Shown here one piece after another: positions 13,805 to 23,150 of a stretch of 64,000 nt of DNA (its first letter is position 1; each line of letters starts with the position of its first letter). The position numbers and the translations under genes were made by a program. This DNA is from Orychophragmus violaceus (taxonomy: Eukaryota > Streptophyta > Magnoliopsida > Brassicales > Brassicaceae). The notes below the pieces were generated by a model, which was not told the DNA's origin, did no database searches, and was given only the letters and a program-made list of their open reading frames with translations. Where the stretch lies: contig CM058240.1 of NCBI GenBank assembly GCA_030180135.1, positions 71,791,581 to 71,855,580 of the forward strand, in the 5' to 3' direction.

Positions 13805-14310
13805 TATTGAGAAGAAGATCCAAAGTGTGCAATATGATCAGTGTATTGAGTATTGAGATGAACACCTTAAGTGTTCATATCAATTTGAAGTCCTTTGATC
13901 CGATCAGAAGAAGAAGAGGTAAATAAGTAAAAGGGAGAGAGTTTAATCTTATGGTTAAGTGGTAAAAGGATAAGTTACCATTAACCAAGTCAAAGATCTT
14001 CTAGAAGCTTGACTCCACGGATGAACAGTACCAGGAGACAAGATTCAAATTCAAATGGAGATTCCCTTCCCTACTTGCTTCACCCTTTTGTCCAAAGGTG
14101 TCTTTAGAATTATTTTGTCATTAGAGTTTGAATTTGAAAGTAGTAGCCACGAAATTGAGTTAGTTTTTGTCTATATATTCATTGTAAAATCAATAAGAAA
14201 AATACAGACTTGGGAAAACTTTTCCCTCATACTCCTCTTGTGCAATTCTTCTTCTTTCTTTCTCTCTTACTAAATCTCTCATATAACTCTCTAATTCTCA
14301 TATTCTTACA
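13805..14310 (+). repeat. 5' LTR of A1 (506 bp)
   Basis: Starts TATTGAGAAG right after the target duplication and ends ATTCTTACA right before the primer site. It contains a TATATA box at 14172-14177. It also holds an imperfect hairpin at 13952-13987 (TGGTTAAGTGGTAA pairing with TTACCATTAACCA) and a shorter one at 13860-13876 (GAACAC/GTGTTC). The tail downstream of the TATA box is CT-rich. Small open frames inside it are not conserved as proteins. Confidence 0.95.
14172..14177 (+). promoter_or_regulatory. TATA box of the A1 LTR promoter
   Basis: TATATA lies 139 bp before the LTR end, with CAATAAG about 20 bp downstream. It is the only strong TATA in the LTR, so the element's transcript probably starts about 30 bp downstream, at the U3/R boundary. 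The same box is at 22775-22780 in A2 and 59302-59307 in A3. Confidence 0.6.
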
Positions 14311-14322
14311 TGGTATCAGAAC
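14311..14322 (+). promoter_or_regulatory. Primer binding site of A1 (initiator Met-tRNA type, altered)
   Basis: TGGTATCAGAAC directly abuts the LTR. The usual plant copia site, also seen in A3, B and D here, is TGGTATCAGAGC. A1 and A2 share A instead of G at position 11 (14321), plus C-to-A at 14324. Ten contiguous bases still match the initiator tRNA 3' end. Confidence 0.85.
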
Positions 14323-14547
14323 TATAAGCTCCTGTACCTATTCATTTCCGCAATCTTGTTCTAAAACTCTGATTTTCTTGTTCTAAAATCTGTTCTTGAA
14401 AGTTTGTTGATGTTCTTGAAAATTTTAAGCTCTTAAGTCATTTCTTTGGGATAGTTTACTCTTGTGTGTTTTCTCTGTGAATTGAGAACTCTCTTGTTTA
14501 GAATCTTGCCTTGAAAACTCCCTCCTTGCTACAAATCAGTCTTAGCA

Positions 14548-17500
14548 ATGGAGAACTCGAGGGTAATCATTCCTGTGATTCTTAAGGGTGCCAACTACAT
14601 TGTTTGGGCCAGAATGGTTAAGTCTGCACTTGGAGGCAGAGGTCTTTGGAAGTATATCATGAGGAGTACAGCTCCACAGAAGATGATGAAGGCTGAAGCT
14701 AAGGTAGGAACCGAGGCAGAGGCTAAAGATGGTGTTGAGTCTCATGAAGAGGCGTCTGAAGCTTATGAAGAAGCTTGGATACAAGGGGACCAGAATGTGC
14801 TCTCTATACTCCAAAGCTCACTGGACCAGCACCTATTGGAAGCCTACTCTTATTGTGTGACTTCCAAGCAGCTGTGGGATACTATTGAGAAGGTTTATGG
14901 GAATAAATCAAACCTAACCAGAGTCTTTGAAGTTAAGCTGGCCATCAACAATCTCCAGCAAGAAGATATGGAGTTTAAAGCTCACTTTGGAAAGTTTAGC
15001 TCACTGTGGTCAGAGTTGGAGATGTTGAGGCCACCAAGCAGTGATCCTTTGGTGTTGCAAGAAAGGAGAGAGCAAGATAAAGTCTTTGCTCTTCTGCTCA
15101 CCTTAAACTCATCTTACAATGGGTTGATTAAGCACATTCTAAGGGCAGACAATCTACCTGATATTGATGATGTGTGTGGACAAATTCAGAAAGAGCAAGG
15201 CTCATTTGGGCTGTTCAAAGGGAAAGGAGAGCTGGTGACCGCCAACAAAGGGGTGTTTAAGGCTGATGAGAGGCAGAACTATGGAGGTGACAAGAGAGGA
15301 GTCTTGATGTGTGATTTTTGCAAGAAGAGTGGGCACTTGAAAGACAGATGCTGGCGCCTTCATCCTAACCTCAGACCCTCATCTCACAACAACCGGTTCA
15401 AAGATCAAAGGGCAAACTACTCTTATGGTGCAGCTGGACCAGGTTCTTCTTCAATGCAGCAATGTGATGAAGGGAGAGCAATGGTGGTCCATCAAGCTCC
15501 AGCCATGACTGATCAGAGTGATGTGGTAAGAAGGTCAGACCTTGAGGCACTCATCAAAGCCCTCAAGGAAAACTCTGGTATGGTTCTTGGTACTTCACTC
15601 TTTGCTTCAAATAAAATCAGACCCTTGATCATTGATTCTGGAGCTTCTCATCACATGATCAGTGACCCTAAGTTGATAGAAAATGTTGAACCAGCTTTAG
15701 GATGTGTAGTGATTGCAAATGGTGATAAAATTCCAATTCAAGGCATAGGAAATCTGAAATTGTTTGATAAAGAATCCAAAGCTTTCTTTATGCCTAGCTT
15801 CACATCTAACTTAGTATCTGTTAAAAGAATAGCTACTGATCTAAATTGCAATGTTGTTTTCAGTCCTAATGATGTTGTGTTTCAGGATATTAAGACAAGT
15901 AAGTTGATTGGGAAAGGTGTGACAAAAGATGAGCTCTACATGATTGAAGACACCAATCCCTCTTCTGAATTATCTTCTGCTTTATCTACTGCTTTATCTA
16001 CTTGTGTTGGTGTGGATGACTCTATTTGGCATGCTAGACTAGGACATCCACACTCTAGGGCATTAGGACTCTTATTACCTTCTGTTTCTTTTAAGAATGA
16101 TGATTGTGAGGCTTGTATTCTTGGGAAACATTGCAAATCTGTTTTTCCAAGTTCTAAAACTACTTATGAAAGTTGCTTTGATCTTGTTCATTCTGATGTG
16201 TGGACTGCTCCTTGTTTGTCTAGAGAGAATCATAAGTACTTTGTCACTTTCATTGATGAAAAATCTAAATACACTTGGATAACATTGATGCAAACTAAAG
16301 ATAGAGTGTTAGAAGCTTTTATGAACTTTCAAAGTCATGTTACTAACCATTTCAATGCTAAGATCAAAATTTTTAGATCAGACAATGGTGGTGAGTATAC
16401 AAGCAATGCCTTCAAACAACACTTGTCCAAACATGGGATTCTTCATCAAACAAGCTGCCCTTACACTCCACAACAAAATGGAGTGGCTGAGAGAAAGAAC
16501 AGACACTTAATGGAGGTGGCAAGGTCCATGATGTTCTATAAGAATGTTCCTAAGAGGTTTTGGGGAGATGCAGTCATGACTGCATGCTACTTGATCAATA
16601 GAACTCCCACGAGAGTTCTTAAGGATCAATCTCCATTTCAGGTACTAAACAAAACAAATCCATTGGTTGATCACTTACGTGTGTTTGGGTGTATTTGCTT
16701 TGTGTTAATACCAGGAGAACAGAGGGATAAGTTGGATGCTAAGAGCACCAAAGCCATGTTCATTGGATATTCCACAACGCAAAGAGGATACAAGTGTTAT
16801 GTGCCTGAAACAAGGAAGGTTTTGATCTCAAGAGATGTGAAATTTATGGAGACAAGAAGTTTCTATGATGAGAAGAATTGGGATAGCTTGAAGGATCTTC
16901 CCACATCTCAATCAGACCGAGCTGCTAACCTAAGGATGATCATGGAAAACCTTGGTATTAGTATGCCTCCACAACCGGCCAAGACAAGTCCTACTTCTTC
17001 AGTCCCTGCTCCAACTTCAGAAGCTCCTCAACATCCCCATCCTGATCATGAGGGGGACACTCATGAATCAGCACCAGAACCGCAAGAACCTGATTCTACT
17101 ACACATGATCAAGCTGGTATTGAGGAACATGAAGAACATGAGATAGAAGCTGAGGAGTTGGACCATCAAAATGAAGAGATGGAACAACCGGTTCTACATG
17201 AGCAGCCAGTTCAAGTATTAAGGAGGAGCACAAGGGAGAAAAAGGATCCATCAGAATGGAAGAAGACTAGGGTTTACTTCAACAGCAATGCAGTAGCTCA
17301 TCCCATTCAAGCTACTTGCACTTTAGCTTATGTACCTTTGGAACATCAAGTGTTCATTGGGAAGTTGGATCAAGAACATGTACCAACAACCTATGAAGAG
17401 GCCAAAGGAGATAAGAGATGGATGCAAGCTGTAGATGAAGAGACCAAAGCAATGGAAAACAATGAGACTTGGTATGAGGCAGAACTTCCTAAAGGAAAGA

Positions 17501-18960
17501 AGGCAGTGACCTCTAAATGGGTTTTCACCATCAAGTATAGGAGTAATGGAGAAGTTGAGAGATACAAAGCAAGGTTGGTTGCAAGAGGCTTCACTCAAAC
17601 CTATGGAAAGGATTACTTGGATACCTTTGCACCAGTAGCTAAGCTTCACACAGTTAGGATCATCTTGTCTTTAGCAACAAATCTTGATTGGGAACTTTGG
17701 CAAATGGATGTCAAGAATGCATTCCTTCAAGGGGAGCTTGAAGATGAGGTATACATGACACCACCTTCTGGTCTTGAAAGCATTGTGAAACCAGGGAAGG
17801 TGTTAAGACTCAAGAAGGCTATCTATGGATTAAAGCAGTCACCTAGAGCTTGGTATCATAAACTGAGCTCAACACTTATGCAAAGAGGATTCAAAAGGTC
17901 TGAAGGAGATCACACCTTGTTCACTCTTCAGGATCAGGAAGGTATCATTGTCATCCTTGTTTATGTTGATGACATTATCATATCAGGGAGTAACAAGTCA
18001 GGTATACAAGACACTAAGGCTTATCTCAAATCTGTTTTTGATATTAAAGACCTTGGTACTCTAAAGTACTTCCTTGGGATAGAAGTTTGTCGATCTAATG
18101 ATGGACTCTTCTTATCTCAAAGGAAGTACACACTTGATTTGTTATCTGAAGCAGGAAAGATAGGAGCAAAACCGGCTAAGACACCTCTTGAGGAAGGCTA
18201 CAAAGTCATAAGAGAGGGGGAGCTTGAGGATAAACCATTTGAGGACATTACTCAGTATAGAAGGATGGTTGGTAAGCTCATTTACTTAACCATAACCAGA
18301 CCTGATTTGTGTTATGCAGTGAACCAAGTAAGCCAGCATATGCAAGCACCCAAGATGCATCATTGGAACATGGTTGAAAGGATACTTAGATACCTAAGTG
18401 GTGCTCCTGGTCAAGGCATTTGGATGGGTTGCAATCAAAGCACAGAGATAGTTGGGTATTGTGATGCTGATTGGGCAGGAGATAGAGTAGACAGGAGGTC
18501 TACTACTGGATATTGCACATTCATTGGAGGCAACCTTGTTACTTGGAAGAGCAAGAAGCAGAAGATAGTGTCATGTTCAAGTGCTGAAGCTGAATATAGA
18601 GCAATGAGGAAGCTAGCAACCGAATTGGCATGGATCAAAGCTCTGCTTGTGGATTTAGGGATTGAGACTTCAAAACCAATCACCATGCATTGTGATAACC
18701 AAGCAGCCATTCACATTGCTTCAAATTCAGTCTTCCATGAAAGGACCAAGCACATAGAAGTGGATTGTCACAAAGTGAGGCAGATGATTGAGCAAGGAGT
18801 GGTGTTGCCTTGCTTTACAAGGAGTGAAGAACAACTAGCTGATGTGTTCACCAAGGCAGCTAGTTTGAAGGTGTGTGAGTCCATTCACACTAAGCTTGGA
18901 CTCATGGAGCTTCCCGAATCCTCTAAGGCTGTGGAGTCTGCACTCTTTTTCCCTTCATGA
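14548..18960 (+). CDS. Gag-Pol polyprotein of copia element A1 (1,470 aa, intact)
   Basis: This single frame encodes the structural and replicative proteins for reverse transcription and integration in cytoplasmic particles and the nucleus. Gag occupies roughly residues 1-330 and has a CCHC zinc knuckle C255-x2-C258-x4-H263-x4-C268. The aspartic protease site is D363-S-G-A-S. The integrase has an HHCC finger (H495, H500, C520, C523) and a D550/D612/E648 triad with 35 residues between the last two. Residues about 800-900 are a low-complexity acidic/proline linker. Reverse transcriptase spans about 950-1195, with D1054 and the Y1139-V-D-D box. RNase H has D1306, E1347 and D1383. No stop or frameshift separates gag from pol, as is usual in plant copia. 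The start is the first ATG of the conserved MENSRV N-terminus, shared with family B. All catalytic residues are present, so it looks functional. Confidence 0.96.
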   Translation: MENSRVIIPVILKGANYIVWARMVKSALGGRGLWKYIMRSTAPQKMMKAEAKVGTEAEAKDGVESHEEASEAYEEAWIQGDQNVLSILQSSLDQHLLEAYSYCVTSKQLWDTIEKVYGNKSNLTRVFEVKLAINNLQQEDMEFKAHFGKFSSLWSELEMLRPPSSDPLVLQERREQDKVFALLLTLNSSYNGLIKHILRADNLPDIDDVCGQIQKEQGSFGLFKGKGELVTANKGVFKADERQNYGGDKRGVLMCDFCKKSGHLKDRCWRLHPNLRPSSHNNRFKDQRANYSYGAAGPGSSSMQQCDEGRAMVVHQAPAMTDQSDVVRRSDLEALIKALKENSGMVLGTSLFASNKIRPLIIDSGASHHMISDPKLIENVEPALGCVVIANGDKIPIQGIGNLKLFDKESKAFFMPSFTSNLVSVKRIATDLNCNVVFSPNDVVFQDIKTSKLIGKGVTKDELYMIEDTNPSSELSSALSTALSTCVGVDDSIWHARLGHPHSRALGLLLPSVSFKNDDCEACILGKHCKSVFPSSKTTYESCFDLVHSDVWTAPCLSRENHKYFVTFIDEKSKYTWITLMQTKDRVLEAFMNFQSHVTNHFNAKIKIFRSDNGGEYTSNAFKQHLSKHGILHQTSCPYTPQQNGVAERKNRHLMEVARSMMFYKNVPKRFWGDAVMTACYLINRTPTRVLKDQSPFQVLNKTNPLVDHLRVFGCICFVLIPGEQRDKLDAKSTKAMFIGYSTTQRGYKCYVPETRKVLISRDVKFMETRSFYDEKNWDSLKDLPTSQSDRAANLRMIMENLGISMPPQPAKTSPTSSVPAPTSEAPQHPHPDHEGDTHESAPEPQEPDSTTHDQAGIEEHEEHEIEAEELDHQNEEMEQPVLHEQPVQVLRRSTREKKDPSEWKKTRVYFNSNAVAHPIQATCTLAYVPLEHQVFIGKLDQEHVPTTYEEAKGDKRWMQAVDEETKAMENNETWYEAELPKGKKAVTSKWVFTIKYRSNGEVERYKARLVARGFTQTYGKDYLDTFAPVAKLHTVRIILSLATNLDWELWQMDVKNAFLQGELEDEVYMTPPSGLESIVKPGKVLRLKKAIYGLKQSPRAWYHKLSSTLMQRGFKRSEGDHTLFTLQDQEGIIVILVYVDDIIISGSNKSGIQDTKAYLKSVFDIKDLGTLKYFLGIEVCRSNDGLFLSQRKYTLDLLSEAGKIGAKPAKTPLEEGYKVIREGELEDKPFEDITQYRRMVGKLIYLTITRPDLCYAVNQVSQHMQAPKMHHWNMVERILRYLSGAPGQGIWMGCNQSTEIVGYCDADWAGDRVDRRSTTGYCTFIGGNLVTWKSKKQKIVSCSSAEAEYRAMRKLATELAWIKALLVDLGIETSKPITMHCDNQAAIHIASNSVFHERTKHIEVDCHKVRQMIEQGVVLPCFTRSEEQLADVFTKAASLKVCESIHTKLGLMELPESSKAVESALFFPS

Positions 18961-19023
18961 AGTTTTATCCCAAGTGGTTTTCTTCATGAAGGTTTTTAAT
19001 GAGGTGGATCTCCATTGTCATTC

Positions 19024-19055
19024 CAAGCTTGATTCAACTCTTGAATTCAAGCTTG
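19024..19055 (+). other. Hairpin next to the polypurine tract of A1
   Basis: CAAGCTTGATTCAA (19024-19037) pairs with TTGAATTCAAGCTTG (19041-19055) with one bulged T and a CTC loop. It lies directly before the polypurine tract. Family B has a hairpin in the same place with the same outer arm but different, still-pairing inner bases. Repeated at 27627-27658 in A2. Confidence 0.7.
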
Positions 19056-19063
19056 AGGGGGAG
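19056..19063 (+). promoter_or_regulatory. Polypurine tract of A1
   Basis: AGGGGGAG ends exactly where the 3' LTR begins (TATTGAG), the expected plus-strand primer for reverse transcription. The A2 equivalent is 27659-27666. Confidence 0.88.
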
Positions 19064-19569
19064 TATTGAGAAGAAGATCCAAAGTGTGCAATATGATCAG
19101 TGTATTGAGTATTGAGATGAACACCTTAAGTGTTCATATCAATTTGAAGTCCTTTGATCCGATCAGAAGAAGAAGAGGTAAATAAGTAAAAGGGAGAGAG
19201 TTTAATCTTATGGTTAAGTGGTAAAAGGATAAGTTACCATTAACCAAGTCAAAGATCTTCTAGAAGCTTGACTCCACGGATGAACAGTACCAGGAGACAA
19301 GATTCAAATTCAAATGGAGATTCCCTTCCCTACTTGCTTCACCCTTTTGTCCAAAGGTGTCTTTAGAATTATTTTGTCATTAGAGTTTGAATTTGAAAGT
19401 AGTAGCCACGAAATTGAGTTAGTTTTTGTCTATATATTCATTGTAAAATCAATAAGAAAAATACAGACTTGGGAAAACTTTTCCCTCATACTCCTCTTGT
19501 GCAATTCTTCTTCTTTCTTTCTCTCTTGCTAAATCTCTCATATAACTCTCTAATTCTCATATTCTTACA
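19064..19569 (+). repeat. 3' LTR of A1 (506 bp)
   Basis: Same length as the 5' LTR; I see one substitution between them (A versus G in the CTCTTRCTAAATC stretch). Ends ATTCTTACA and is followed by the GTCTT target duplication. Confidence 0.95.
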
Positions 19570-19574
19570 GTCTT
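19570..19574. other. Right target-site duplication of A1 (GTCTT)
   Basis: Matches 13800-13804. The satellite resumes as GTCTTACCTCAACTAATT, with a CAAC variant shared only with 28173 onward and the empty site at 36016. Confidence 0.93.
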
Positions 19575-22407
19575 ACCTCAACTAATTTCTCTAATCCATG
19601 ACACATATGTTTCAAGAAGTTTTGGTAAAAATGTTTTGTTTAGGATTCTCATAGGACATTTTAGAAGATCAAAGTTTCTCTCTTGTCTATTAGTAGGGTT
19701 ATTTAGGGGTGTTTAAAGTGAACATAAACTTGTATAACATGCTTCTCATTCTACCTTTAAGAGCATGCAAAAACTAACTTATAGTTGTCTTACCTCACCC
19801 AATTTCTCCAATCCATGACACATATGTTTCAAAAAGTTTTGGTAAAAATGTTTTGTTTAGGATTCTCATAGGACATTTTAGAAAATCAAAGTTTCTTTCT
19901 TGTCTGTTAATAGGGTTATTTAGGGGGGTGTTTAAAGTGAACAAAAACTTGTATAACATGCTTCTCATTCTACCTTTAAGAGCATGCAAAAACTAACTTA
20001 TAGTTGTCTTACCTCACCTAATTTCTCTAATCCATGACACATATGTTTCAAGAAGTTTTGGTAAAAATGTTTTGTTTAGGATTCTCATAGGACATTTTAG
20101 AAGATCAAGGTTTCACTCTTGTCTGTTAGTAGGGTTACTTAGGGGTGTTTAAAGTGAACATAAAGTTGTATAACATGCTTCTCATTCTACCTTTAAGAGC
20201 ATGCAAAAACTAACTTATAGTTGTCTTACCTCACCCAATTTCTCCAATCCATGACACATATGTTTCAAGAAGTTTTGGTAAAAATGTTTTGTTTAGGATT
20301 CTCATAGGACATTTTAGAAAATCAAAGTTTCTTTCTTGTCTGTTAATAGGGTTATTTAGGGGGGTGTTTAAAGTGAACAAAAACTTGTATAACATGCTTC
20401 TCATTCTACCTTTAAGAGCATGCAAAAACTAACTTATAGTTGTCTTACCTCACCTAATTTCTCCAATCCATGATACATATGTTTCAAGAAGTTTTGGTAA
20501 AAAAGTTTTGTTTAGGATTCTCATAGGACATTTTAGAAGATCAAAGTTTCTTTCTTGTCTGTTAGTAGGGTTACTTAGGGGTGTTTAAAGTGAACATAAA
20601 CTTGTATAACATGCTTCTCATTCTACCTTTAAGAGCATGCAAAAACTAACTTATAGTTGTCTTACCTCACCTAATTTCTCTAATCCATGACACATATGTT
20701 TCAAGAAGTTTTGGTAAAAATGTTTTGTTTAGGATTCTCATAGGACATTTTAGAAGATCAAAGTTTCTCTCTTGTCTGTTAGTAGGGTTACTTAGGGGTG
20801 TTTAAAGTGAACATAAACTTGTATAACATGCTTCTCATTCTACCTTTAAGAGCATGCAAAAACTAACTTATAGTTGTCTTACCTCACCCAATTTCTCCAA
20901 TCCATGACACATATTTTTCAAAAAGTTTTGGTAAAAATGTTTTGTTTAGGATTCTCATAGGACATTTTAGAAAATCAAAGTTTCTTTCTTGTCTGTTAAT
21001 AGGGGTTATTTAGGGGGGTGTTTAAAGTGAACAAAAACTTGTATAACATGCTTCTCATTCTACCTTTAAGAGCATGCAAAAACTAACTTATAGTTGTCTT
21101 ACCTCACCTAATTTCTCCAATCCATGATACATATGTTTCAAGAAGTTTTGGTAAAAAAGTTTTGTTTAGGATTCTCATAGGACATTTTAGAAGATCAAAG
21201 TTTCTTTCTTGTCTGTTAGTAGGGTTACTTAGGGGTGTTTAAAGTGAACATAAACTTGTATAACATGCTTCTCATTCTACCTTTAAGAGCATGCAAAAAC
21301 TAACTTATAGTTGTCTTACCTCACCTAATTTCTCTAATCCATGACACATATGTTTCAAGAAGTTTTGGTAAAAATGTTTTGTTTAGGATTCTCATAGGAC
21401 ATTTTAGAAGATCAAAGTTTCTCTCTTGTCTGTTAGTAGGGTTACTTAGGGGTGTTTAAAGTGAACATAAACTTGTATAACATGCTTCTCATTCTACCTT
21501 TAAGAGCATGCAAAAACTAACTTATAGTTGTCTTACCTCACCCAATTTCTCCAATCCATGACACATATTTTTCAAAAAGTTTTGGTAAAAATGTTTTGTT
21601 TAGGATTCTCATAGGACATTTTAGAAAATCAAAGTTTCTTTCTTGTCTGTTAATAGGGGTTATTTAGGGGGGTGTTTAAAGTGAACAAAAACTTGTATAA
21701 CATGCTTCTCATTCTACCTTTAAGAGCATGCAAAAACTAACTTATAGTTGTCTTACCTCACCTAATTTCTCCAATCCATGATACATATGTTTCAAGAAGT
21801 TTTGGTAAAAAAGTTTTGTTTAGGATTCTCATAGGACATTTTAGAAGATCAAAGTTTCTTTCTTGTCTGTTAGTAGGGTTACTTAGGGGTGTTTAAAGTG
21901 AACATAAACTTGTATAACATGCTTCTCATTCTACCTTTAAGAGCATGCAAAAACTAACTTATAGTTGTCTTACCTCACCCAATTTCTCCAATCCATGACA
22001 CATATTTTTCAAAAAGTTTTGGTAAAAATGTTTTGTTTAGGATTCTCATAGGACATTTTAGAAAATCAAAGTTTCTTTCTTGTCTGTTAATAGGGTTATT
22101 TAGGGGGGTGTTTAAAGTGAACAAAAACTTGTATAACATGCTTCTCATTCTACCTTTAAGAGCATGCAAAAACTAACTTATAGTTGTCTTACCTCACCTA
22201 ATTTCTCCAATCCATGATACATATGTTTCAAGAAGTTTTGGTAAAAAAGTTTTGTTTAGGATTCTCATAGGACATTTTAGAAGATCAAAGTTTCTTTCTT
22301 GTCTGTTAGTAGGGTTACTTAGGGGTGTTTAAAGTGAACATAAACTTGTATAACATGCTTCTCATTCTACCTTTAAGAGCATGCAAAAACTAACTTATAG
22401 TTGTCTT
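19575..22407. repeat. Satellite array, block 2 (about 13 monomers)
   Basis: Same satellite as block 1. Its first monomer carries the CTCAACTAATT and CTATTAGTAGGGTTATTT variants. From the A unit at 19795 onward it is the +8,603 counterpart of 11192-13804, including the 220-bp A units near 20884 and 21539 and the A unit with ATTTTTCAAAAAG at 21975. No gene is visible. Confidence 0.96.
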
Positions 22408-22913
22408 TATTGAGAAGAAGATCCAAAGTGTGCAATATGATCAGTGTATTGAGTATTGAGATGAACACCTTAAGTGTTCATATCAATTTGAAGTCCTTTG
22501 ATCCGATCAGAAGAAGAAGAGGTAAATAAGTAAAAGGGAGAGAGTTTAATCTTATGGTTAAGTGGTAAAAGGATAAGTTACCATTAACCAAGTCAAAGAT
22601 CTTCTAGAAGCTTGACTCCACGGATGAACAGTACCAGGAGACAAGATTCAAATTCAAATGGAGATTCCCTTCCCTACTTGCTTCACCCTTTTGTCCAAAG
22701 GTTTCTTTAGAATTATTTTGTCATTAGAGTTTGAATTTGAAAGTAGTAGCCACGAAATTGAGTTAGTTTTTGTCTATATATTCATTGTAAAATCAATAAG
22801 AAAAATACAGACTTGGGAAAACTTTTCCCTCATACTCCTCTTGTGCAATTCTTCTTCTTTCTTTCTCTCTTACTAAATCTCTCATATAACTCTCTAATTC
22901 TCATATTCTTACA
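22408..22913 (+). repeat. 5' LTR of A2 (506 bp)
   Basis: Matches the A1 5' LTR at +8,603 apart from T at 22703, where A1 has G at 14100. Carries the 5'-specific CTTACTAAA form, so the 5' and 3' LTR identities were kept through the duplication. Contains the TATA box at 22775-22780 and the hairpin at 22555-22590. Confidence 0.95.
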
Positions 22914-22925
22914 TGGTATCAGAAC
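22914..22925 (+). promoter_or_regulatory. Primer binding site of A2
   Basis: TGGTATCAGAAC, with the same two downstream changes as A1. The change therefore predates the 8.6-kb duplication. Confidence 0.85.
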
Positions 22926-23150
22926 TATAAGCTCCTGTACCTATTCATTTCCGCAATCTTGTTCTAAAACTCTGATTTTCTTGTTCTAAAATCTGTTCTT
23001 GAAAGTTTGTTGATGTTCTTGAAAATTTTAAGCTCTTAAGTCATTTCTTTGGGATAGTTTACTCTTGTGTGTTTTCTCTGTGAATTGAGAACTCTCTTGT
23101 TTAGAATCTTGCCTTGAAAACTCCCTCCTTGCTACAAATCAGTCTTAGCA

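Larger units (their letters stand above)
13805..19569 (+). mobile_element. Ty1/copia LTR retrotransposon, family A copy 1 (A1), full length
   Basis: A 5,765-bp element inserted in a satellite monomer. Order: 506-bp 5' LTR, primer binding site, 225-bp leader, one 1,470-codon gag-pol frame, 95-nt 3' untranslated stretch ending in a hairpin, polypurine tract AGGGGGAG, 506-bp 3' LTR. Domain order integrase before reverse transcriptase places it in Ty1/copia. By eye the two LTRs differ at one base (TCTTACTAAA in the 5' LTR, TCTTGCTAAA in the 3' LTR), so the insertion is young. The LTRs begin TATTGAG and end CTTACA, a non-canonical TA...CA pair. All parts needed for an autonomous element are present, apart from an altered primer site. 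Confidence 0.96.
11192..19794. repeat. Composite tandem duplication, unit 1 (8,603 bp: satellite + retrotransposon)
   Basis: A-type monomers at 11192, 11628 and 13372, the retroelement at 13805-19569 and its right-flank monomer all recur at +8,603 (19795, 20231, 21975, 22408-28172). I saw two substitutions across the two 5,765-bp element copies: 14100 G versus 22703 T, and 15105 A versus 23708 G. A third, element-less partial unit of the satellite portion follows at 28398-31010. The duplication copied array and mobile element as one block, so the second element is not a second insertion. Confidence 0.9.

Noticed and set aside
14055..14273. A 72-codon frame in the family A LTRs, and 60-codon frames in the family B LTRs (50560-50742, 55806-55988)
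   Set aside because: They lie across LTR promoter sequence, differ by neutral changes between LTRs and have no recognisable domain.
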